A stretch of DNA of 32,944 nucleotides. Origin: an uncultured Flavobacteriales bacterium. GTDB lineage: Bacteria; Bacteroidota; Bacteroidia; Flavobacteriales; BACL11. Under the pieces are notes generated by a model. It ran no database searches and had not been told where the DNA came from. It saw nothing but the letters and a program-made list of their open reading frames with translations. The position numbers and the translations under genes were made by a program. Position 1 is the stretch's first letter; every line of letters begins with the position of its first letter. The DNA is taken from NCBI GenBank assembly GCA_913052655.1, contig CAJXFN010000001.1, positions 1 through 32,944 on the forward strand. The letters run 5' to 3'. Shown one piece after another: positions 27,597 to 32,944 of the stretch.

Positions 27597-28515
27597 CTAA
27601 CATTGATTTTATTTTCTTTGCGTCCTCATCATCTGTTTTCTGAATTATATTATAGTTAAATGAAGTAGGGATATTATCTAAATTTAAATTTAAATCAATA
27701 TCATGTTTTTTAACAAATTCCTTCACATCTTTCAGAAATTGATGAGGATTACAGCATATCTCCTCATATCTAACTACCAAAGTATCTTTTTCTGAAATTG
27801 AAGTTTCTATATTTTTTTGTACAGTTTTAAATTGCCAAAATGTTTTATCAATAACATCTAGATCTTTCCTTTCCTTCCATCCCTTTGGTTTTACAGACAT
27901 CCATTCAAATTCTATTCTATTTTTATCAAACTCTCTATATGTTTTCACCATTGAATATATGTTTGACAACTCATCTCTCTTCAAATAAATAAAAACACTA
28001 CCCGGAAAAAAATTTCGTAGGAATCTAATTGAAAAAACATGTCCTAGATACCCACTAATCAGTGGTTTTTTATTATTTACTAAAGTTGAAAAAACTGACT
28101 GTATATATTTTATTCGATTCTCAGCTATTGTATTTCTAGTTTGTTCCAAACCTTGGCCTATCCAATAGCTCCAGAATTTCATTCCCTCGGATTCTCCTGA
28201 AACACCCGACACTAATCCTATATCAGATTTAAAATCATTATTTTTATAGGAATCATTTACCTTCTTACCACCAAAAAGAGGTAAAGCATACAATAAATTC
28301 CAGAAATTTGAAATATATAAACTTTTAGTACCTCTATTTAAAATCTGATAAGTAAGAGTAGAACCACTTCTTGGGGTAGCAACTAAAAAAATGATTGGAA
28401 ATTTATCTCTTCTCTTTTTCTTGAAAAAGAACTCTATCCAAGTTAAAAACAAAGGTGGTATAGCTTGAAAAAATCTAGCTGTTTTAAGTAATATTGGATT
28501 AGTTCCTTGTCTCAC
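27586..28515 (-). CDS. Sulfotransferase family protein (309 aa)
   Basis: ATPRSGSTLT (46-55) matches the PAPS 5'-phosphosulfate-binding loop. FIYLKRDELSNIYS contains Arg180 and Ser188 with the eight-residue spacing of the 3'-phosphate-binding site. It is likely to sulfate a sugar of the polysaccharide, using PAPS. A hydrophobic patch at about 18-31 may associate with the membrane. The start is GTG (28515-28513), overlapping the upstream gene by 17 nt; no Met occurs before the P-loop, so a non-ATG start is required. A closely related non-sulfate role cannot be excluded. Confidence 0.82.
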   Translation of the reverse strand: MRQGTNPILLKTARFFQAIPPLFLTWIEFFFKKKRRDKFPIIFLVATPRSGSTLTYQILNRGTKSLYISNFWNLLYALPLFGGKKVNDSYKNNDFKSDIGLVSGVSGESEGMKFWSYWIGQGLEQTRNTIAENRIKYIQSVFSTLVNNKKPLISGYLGHVFSIRFLRNFFPGSVFIYLKRDELSNIYSMVKTYREFDKNRIEFEWMSVKPKGWKERKDLDVIDKTFWQFKTVQKNIETSISEKDTLVVRYEEICCNPHQFLKDVKEFVKKHDIDLNLNLDNIPTSFNYNIIQKTDDEDAKKIKSMLDEK

Positions 28516-29311
28516 AACTTCTTCTAATAAATTCTTGATTTAACAATATATTTAGTTTTACAATGAGTCCAAAACTAAATATTGAAAGGATATGTCTTAA
28601 TGGGTATAATATTTGTATTAATAACTTAATCTTCTTACTATAGTGAATATGTAAATTGCAATAGGCTTTTCTAAAACAGAATTTCTCAATAAGAAAGTCT
28701 TGTATATTAGTTTTATGAGATATACTTCTAGCTCCATCATTCACATATTTAAATTCTTTTTCATTTAAATAATACTGATTCATTGTATAAAACAATGCAT
28801 AACTAGGGTAAAACTTTAAATAGTTTGGATGAAACTTTATTGTTGAATAATCACAATAGTTATTAATTATCTTATTTTGACTATATCCTATCATTAGAGA
28901 CCCCTTATAGATAGCCCAGAAATCCCAATTCCCTTTTAAATTTTCAATCTCAAATTTAAACTCAGATTCAGATTTTGGCACTAAATGGGTATTATAATTA
29001 TTAAAAGCAGAAACATATGAATAAAATCCTTTATTTATTATTTCTTTCTTTTCAACTTTTTTCACCTTACAATGTTTCAGTCCTCTTCTAATCTTACTTC
29101 TGGTATTTCTACTATAGTCCTGCAAATCCATTATTCTATCACAAATAACATACCAAAATTCTGTTTTTTTCTCTTGATCAAAATTTGAAACCCAACGCGC
29201 AAAAAAAGCGTTATGAGACTGAATCTGATTATCGATATCATGTATATCAATATCTTCATGTGGTAGACACTTAGGTATAATCGCTCCATTATATTTTCTC
29301 CAAGAACTCAC
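28499..29311 (-). CDS. FemAB/GNAT-like acyltransferase candidate (270 aa)
   Basis: The overall pattern resembles a FemAB-like or GNAT-like fold: a basic segment SKIRRGLKHCKVKKV near residue 73, then DFWAIYKGSLMIGYSQNK, CDYSTIKFHP and a YALFYTMNQYYLNE helix. No confident family was identified. A hydrophobic C-terminal segment (about 232-257) may anchor it to the membrane. Its position between two sulfotransferases suggests modification, such as acylation, of a sugar of the repeat unit. The start is GTG at 29311-29309, directly after the stop of the upstream sulfotransferase gene. Confidence 0.6.
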   Translation of the reverse strand: MSSWRKYNGAIIPKCLPHEDIDIHDIDNQIQSHNAFFARWVSNFDQEKKTEFWYVICDRIMDLQDYSRNTRSKIRRGLKHCKVKKVEKKEIINKGFYSYVSAFNNYNTHLVPKSESEFKFEIENLKGNWDFWAIYKGSLMIGYSQNKIINNYCDYSTIKFHPNYLKFYPSYALFYTMNQYYLNEKEFKYVNDGARSISHKTNIQDFLIEKFCFRKAYCNLHIHYSKKIKLLIQILYPLRHILSIFSFGLIVKLNILLNQEFIRRSCETRN

Positions 29312-30106
29312 TTATTCTATACTAAATAAATTTCTTCTCAATCTAAAAGTAATATAATACAAAAATTTAAAAACTAATGATGTATTAAATTTATCAATTC
29401 TACTAATATCATTTAATTTCCTATTAGAGAAGAACTTCTTATAATTATCAATATTTCCCTCCCTCAATAATTTAACCCTACCCTTTTTTACCGTAGAATA
29501 ATATTTAGTTTTACCTCTAGCTATGTCATCTCTCATATTGGCAATAGAGGTTTTTTCTTTAATTACTAACAGTTCATCATCTGTTAAAGGATTTAACTTT
29601 AAAACTTTAGCGATTCTTTGTGCAGATTTATCAAAATCCGTCTTTAAATCAGAAAAATGAATGAAATTTTCCTTATTAAAAGCTTCTTTATATTTCTGAT
29701 TAAACAATACAATCTCATAAGATTTCAATCTTCCAATTGTCCAATAATAGACACTGAAGTTTCTTATAAACGAATATTTATTTTTTAAATGAAAGAAATG
29801 AGAAACAATAGAATCTTTAATATTTCTTTCTGAAAAAAGGAATACTACTGAATCAGGATACTTTCTGTTAATAGTATTGTTCTTAAAAAAATGAGATTTA
29901 TTTATATAATAATTATTGTCATAATCTTCATTTACTAAGAATTCCCAGAATTTACTTTCAATAATAGGTGTAGGAGAATCTATATTATTAGTATATCGCT
30001 CATCTATCTCTGAGGGTATAATATTTCTAGATTTTAAAATTTCTATAGTAATAGCATGAAGCCAACTTGACCCCGATTTAAAAACTCCATTACATATAAT
30101 TAACAT
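29312..30106 (-). CDS. Sulfotransferase domain protein (264 aa)
   Basis: NGVFKSGSSWL (6-16) is a canonical PAPS 5'-binding loop at the very N-terminus. INKSH (68-72) corresponds to the conserved KTH segment, and SERNIKDSIVSHFF has Arg94 and Ser102 with the spacing of the 3'-phosphate-binding motif. These three sites make a PAPS-dependent sulfotransferase likely. It differs strongly from the second sulfotransferase in the operon, so the two probably act on different positions of the glycan. The ATG lies 4 bp after the EpsG-type polymerase stop. Confidence 0.88.
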   Translation of the reverse strand: MLIICNGVFKSGSSWLHAITIEILKSRNIIPSEIDERYTNNIDSPTPIIESKFWEFLVNEDYDNNYYINKSHFFKNNTINRKYPDSVVFLFSERNIKDSIVSHFFHLKNKYSFIRNFSVYYWTIGRLKSYEIVLFNQKYKEAFNKENFIHFSDLKTDFDKSAQRIAKVLKLNPLTDDELLVIKEKTSIANMRDDIARGKTKYYSTVKKGRVKLLREGNIDNYKKFFSNRKLNDISRIDKFNTSLVFKFLYYITFRLRRNLFSIE

Positions 30107-30110
30107 CTTA

Positions 30111-31112
30111 TTAAATTAAAAACATTCTTGAACTACTAAAAACTAACACAGGTACACTGAAAGTTATCAGCAAAAATAATCTAAAAATCATTCTATTACC
30201 ATAATTGGTAATTGAATTTGAGTATCTATATAAATCAAAGAGAAAAAAGACGAGAAACATCATACCTAATCTTTCTGAAATCATGTCATATTTCAAAGTA
30301 GCTAATCCTGTCATTAACAGAATAATAATGATTAAAGAAGGGGTCTTTTTGAATAAATCGATAATATTAAACTTAAATTTTATTAGATAAAGAATAAATG
30401 AAGATAAGAACATAAATAAATATATCATACTCATATCAACACCTGTTGACCTAGCTGACTTAAACTGAGAAGCATAATTAAATAAGAAAACAAATAAGAG
30501 CGATATTGTGAGAGAAATCAATATTCTGAAATAAATATTAAATCTTAATAATTTATTAATTGCAAAAATTGGCAATAATATTATAGATGTATTATGAATA
30601 AAAATAGAAATTATATAAAAGAAAATAGATCTTGAATAACTGATCTTTATAATTGAATACGCATACAAAGAAAATATTGTAGCAAATAATTGTCTATAAA
30701 TATTTTCATAACCAAAAAACAATGGAAAACTAGTGGATAACACTACAATAAGTCCTACGGATAGTTTATTAGTAATTACAGATTCTTTTGATAAATTAAT
30801 AGAAGCTCTAATTAAAGTTATTATCCAAATAAGATCCATGAAAAGAAATACAGCTATTTCATTATTAAGAATACTATAAAAAAATCTTAAACTATACCAA
30901 AATACAAATTCCCTTAAATAATATAAATTATTTCCTGTAGATGACATCTCTTTAGCATACGTAATCATATCTGTATCAAAACCTGAAGTTCTTACCACTA
31001 CCATAAAAACAAGGAGACAAGGAATATAAAACAACCACATTACATATTTATTCTCAGAAAGTATTGTAATTACTCCTATTAGGATTAATAATATATAGAA
31101 GGATAATTCCAT
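30111..31112 (-). CDS. EpsG-family polysaccharide polymerase, copy 2 (333 aa)
   Basis: A polytopic membrane protein with many hydrophobic segments throughout. Conserved EpsG-type points are VRTSGFDTDMITY near residue 41, YLREFVFW, FLFMDLIW, FGYENIYRQ and ERLGMMF near the end. It aligns along its whole length with the neighbouring 331-aa protein. It is expected to polymerise lipid-linked repeat units at the periplasmic side of the inner membrane (Wzy role). The ATG lies directly after the stop of copy 1 with no gap. Confidence 0.87.
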   Translation of the reverse strand: MELSFYILLILIGVITILSENKYVMWLFYIPCLLVFMVVVRTSGFDTDMITYAKEMSSTGNNLYYLREFVFWYSLRFFYSILNNEIAVFLFMDLIWIITLIRASINLSKESVITNKLSVGLIVVLSTSFPLFFGYENIYRQLFATIFSLYAYSIIKISYSRSIFFYIISIFIHNTSIILLPIFAINKLLRFNIYFRILISLTISLLFVFLFNYASQFKSARSTGVDMSMIYLFMFLSSFILYLIKFKFNIIDLFKKTPSLIIIILLMTGLATLKYDMISERLGMMFLVFFLFDLYRYSNSITNYGNRMIFRLFLLITFSVPVLVFSSSRMFLI

Positions 31113-32108
31113 TTAAATTAAAAATTGTTTTGAACTATCAAAAAAAAGTGTTGGTAATGTAAATAATAACATTAAAGATAATCGAACTAACGCTCTTATG
31201 CTTTTTATTCTTATCTCAGACGAGTATAAATAAAGATCATATGTAAGAAAACAAATAAACATCATTCCAAGCCTTTCAGCCACCATATCTACATTTAAGC
31301 TTACAAGTCCTGTCATCAAAACCACAATAAATAACAATGAAGGAACTTTTTCAAAAAGATTATAAATATTTTTCCTGAAAACTAATAATCCTATTAACAA
31401 AAGCATAACAAATATCAACAAATAGAATACTCCCATATTTAAACCTGTCTGTTCTGCTGATTTTAGATTTGATAAGATACTTAAGCTAGCAACAAATAAT
31501 AATGAAACAATTAGTGAGATCTGTATTCTGTCAGAAAAATTGAACTTATAAAATCTTTTAATAAAAAATAATGGCAGTAATAGAGCAACAATATTATGCA
31601 TGAAAAATGAAATGACAAATATACAGATAGAACTATAATATTTCTTTTCTATTAAAGAGTAGGAGTAAAGAGAAAAAACAGTAGCATAAAATTGTCTATA
31701 TATATTTTCGTAACCAAATACAAATGGAAATGATGTAAGTAACACAAGTAATAATGCATTATTAATATTTTCCTTATTATTTTTCGACATTCTATTACCT
31801 GTTCTTATCATTACAAGGATCCATATAAGATCCATAAACAAAAATGAATAAAGTTCATCTTGAATCACAAAATAAACAAATCTACTTCCGAACCAAAAAA
31901 TAAATTCTCTTAGATAATATAGATCCATTCCAGTAGCATGCATTTGTCTAGCATAATCTATTATATCAGTATCAAACCCTTCGTTTCTAACGATATATAG
32001 AAAACAAAATGTGAATGGAATAAATATCCACTTAAAAAGCCTTCTGCTTTCCGTCAATATTGTTACTGTAGACAAAAAAATCAAAAATATGTAAGCAGAT
32101 AATTCCAA
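31113..32108 (-). CDS. EpsG-family polysaccharide polymerase, copy 1 (331 aa)
   Basis: A polytopic membrane protein of the same family as its neighbour, with VRNEGFDTDIIDY, YLREFIFW, FLFMDLIW, FGYENIYRQ and ERLGMMF in the same order and nearly no gaps. The start is TTG at 32108-32106, immediately after the flippase stop. The resulting N-terminus (ELSAYIF) aligns exactly with the ATG-started ELSFYIL of copy 2, and the next Met (about residue 61) lies after conserved sequence, so the TTG start is well supported. Expected role: Wzy-type polymerisation. Confidence 0.87.
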   Translation of the reverse strand: MELSAYIFLIFLSTVTILTESRRLFKWIFIPFTFCFLYIVRNEGFDTDIIDYARQMHATGMDLYYLREFIFWFGSRFVYFVIQDELYSFLFMDLIWILVMIRTGNRMSKNNKENINNALLLVLLTSFPFVFGYENIYRQFYATVFSLYSYSLIEKKYYSSICIFVISFFMHNIVALLLPLFFIKRFYKFNFSDRIQISLIVSLLFVASLSILSNLKSAEQTGLNMGVFYLLIFVMLLLIGLLVFRKNIYNLFEKVPSLLFIVVLMTGLVSLNVDMVAERLGMMFICFLTYDLYLYSSEIRIKSIRALVRLSLMLLFTLPTLFFDSSKQFLI

Positions 32109-32944
32109 TTACTTGTTATTTTTTAAATAATAATTATAGGAAAATATAGATAAAATCAAAGTTACTATAGTAGTAGAATATATCATTATTAGAGATTCTG
32201 TAATTACCGAATGATGCATTATAATAGAATAAATAAAACCAAATACAATAGATAAAATAAATATAATTGAAATATTTCTTCTGACTTTTCTACTAGATTC
32301 AATAGGTAAAGAGAAAAATGGCTGAAATAGAGTGGTTGAAATAAAGATTAAAACAAAAGCATAGCTTAAATCTTGAATAAAAAGAGTTGTATTTTGCACA
32401 TCTTTTAAGTTAAATTCACCCCTCATGTAAACCAACTTTATTAACTCAAAACCATAGAATTCTAAACAAAATACTAAACTCACGCCCACAAAAACAGATA
32501 TTAACAAAGAGTAAAACATAAAAATACTATTTTTTCTTATAGAAACCTTTCTAAGAAGAAGAGTGCTAATATTTCCGATAATTGCGGTTAACATGGCGTT
32601 TAGTATAAAAACCGAATAAGTATAATATGTAATAGATATTCCACCATCAGAACCAGATACAAGACGAGATGAAATAATAATGATATTTGCAAAATTCCCT
32701 AATATTAAAGTTGGGATATTTAAATCTCTTCTAGATATCGGGATTTCATATCCATCTGTCTTTTTATTCATAGGAATTATGTAAGCAATTGTTAATGAAA
32801 GAATTCCTATTAATCTACTTATCACTAAACCAAATACATTAAAAAACAAGGTTAATGGATATATAAAAACTGCAACTAAGAAAGAATTGAGAGTTGTTGC
32901 TAATGAATATGAATAGAATTTTGCTTCAGCCTGCATTATTGTTA
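32109..32944 (-). CDS. MurJ/MVF-type repeat-unit flippase, 5' end outside window
   Basis: The reading frame is open to the right edge; codons upstream of the Met at 32936 are sense, so this Met is probably internal. At least 277 residues are seen, about half to two thirds of a normal flippase. Many membrane segments are present. The segment LVYMRGEFNLKD is like the conserved YERGxF region of MurJ (MVF) proteins. In this operon it probably flips the completed lipid-linked repeat unit (Wzx role) rather than lipid II. It ends in TAA directly before the TTG of the first polymerase. Confidence 0.82.
   Translation of the reverse strand, partial: TIMQAEAKFYSYSLATTLNSFLVAVFIYPLTLFFNVFGLVISRLIGILSLTIAYIIPMNKKTDGYEIPISRRDLNIPTLILGNFANIIIISSRLVSGSDGGISITYYTYSVFILNAMLTAIIGNISTLLLRKVSIRKNSIFMFYSLLISVFVGVSLVFCLEFYGFELIKLVYMRGEFNLKDVQNTTLFIQDLSYAFVLIFISTTLFQPFFSLPIESSRKVRRNISIIFILSIVFGFIYSIIMHHSVITESLIMIYSTTIVTLILSIFSYNYYLKNNK

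Overview
The window is AT-rich DNA that reads as a marine-type Bacteroidota, most likely a flavobacterium-like member of the Flavobacteriales. The grounds are type IX secretion (T9SS) type A C-terminal sorting domains, SprB repeats, a GEVED domain, Bacteroidota-style promoters (TAnnTTTG at about -7, TTTG at about -33) and many starts without an obvious Shine-Dalgarno sequence. No rRNA, tRNA, CRISPR array, phage gene or insertion sequence was seen.

Region 1 (1-20550) holds three giant secreted mosaic proteins. A minus-strand gene fills 1-8422 and runs off the left edge (at least 2807 codons). It alternates 21 short disulfide-type 'DDGSC' units with nine 'GDGW' modules, jelly-roll domains, SprB repeats and FN3 domains. 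A 347-bp gap (8423-8769) contains one promoter-like element and an attenuator-like leader. Next comes a related 1593-aa minus-strand protein (8770-13551) whose C-terminal FN3 pair nearly matches that of the first protein and which ends in a T9SS sorting domain. A 91-aa secreted basic protein (13541-13816) overlaps its start. A compact divergent promoter region (13817-13956) separates this operon from a plus-strand 2197-aa protein built of about 21 SprB-like repeats with a GEVED domain nested inside one of them. A TPR protein with a SPOR-like C-terminus (20602-22206) follows on the same strand.

Region 2 (22203-32944) is a tightly packed minus-strand surface-polysaccharide operon that enters from the right edge. 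In transcription order it encodes a MurJ/MVF-type flippase (partial), two tandem EpsG-type polymerase paralogues, a sulfotransferase, a FemAB/GNAT-like protein, a second sulfotransferase, a GT2 glycosyltransferase, a PglC-like phosphoglycosyl transferase, a PglE-like aminotransferase, a PglF-like UDP-sugar 4,6-dehydratase and a DUF1972/GT4 glycosyltransferase. This is a Wzx/Wzy-type pathway that probably starts on a UDP-4-amino-4,6-dideoxy-HexNAc-type sugar and makes a sulfated glycan. Four of its genes start with TTG or GTG.

Taken together, the window encodes cell-surface adhesins for T9SS export beside a surface glycan pathway. In T9SS organisms, sorting-domain proteins can be covalently attached to a surface lipopolysaccharide, so the neighbourhood may be functional, but that is inference. 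The most unusual signals are the attenuator-like leader before the largest adhesin, the insertion of whole domains into one loop of SprB repeats in two different proteins, and the large 'DDGSC'/'GDGW' mosaic.
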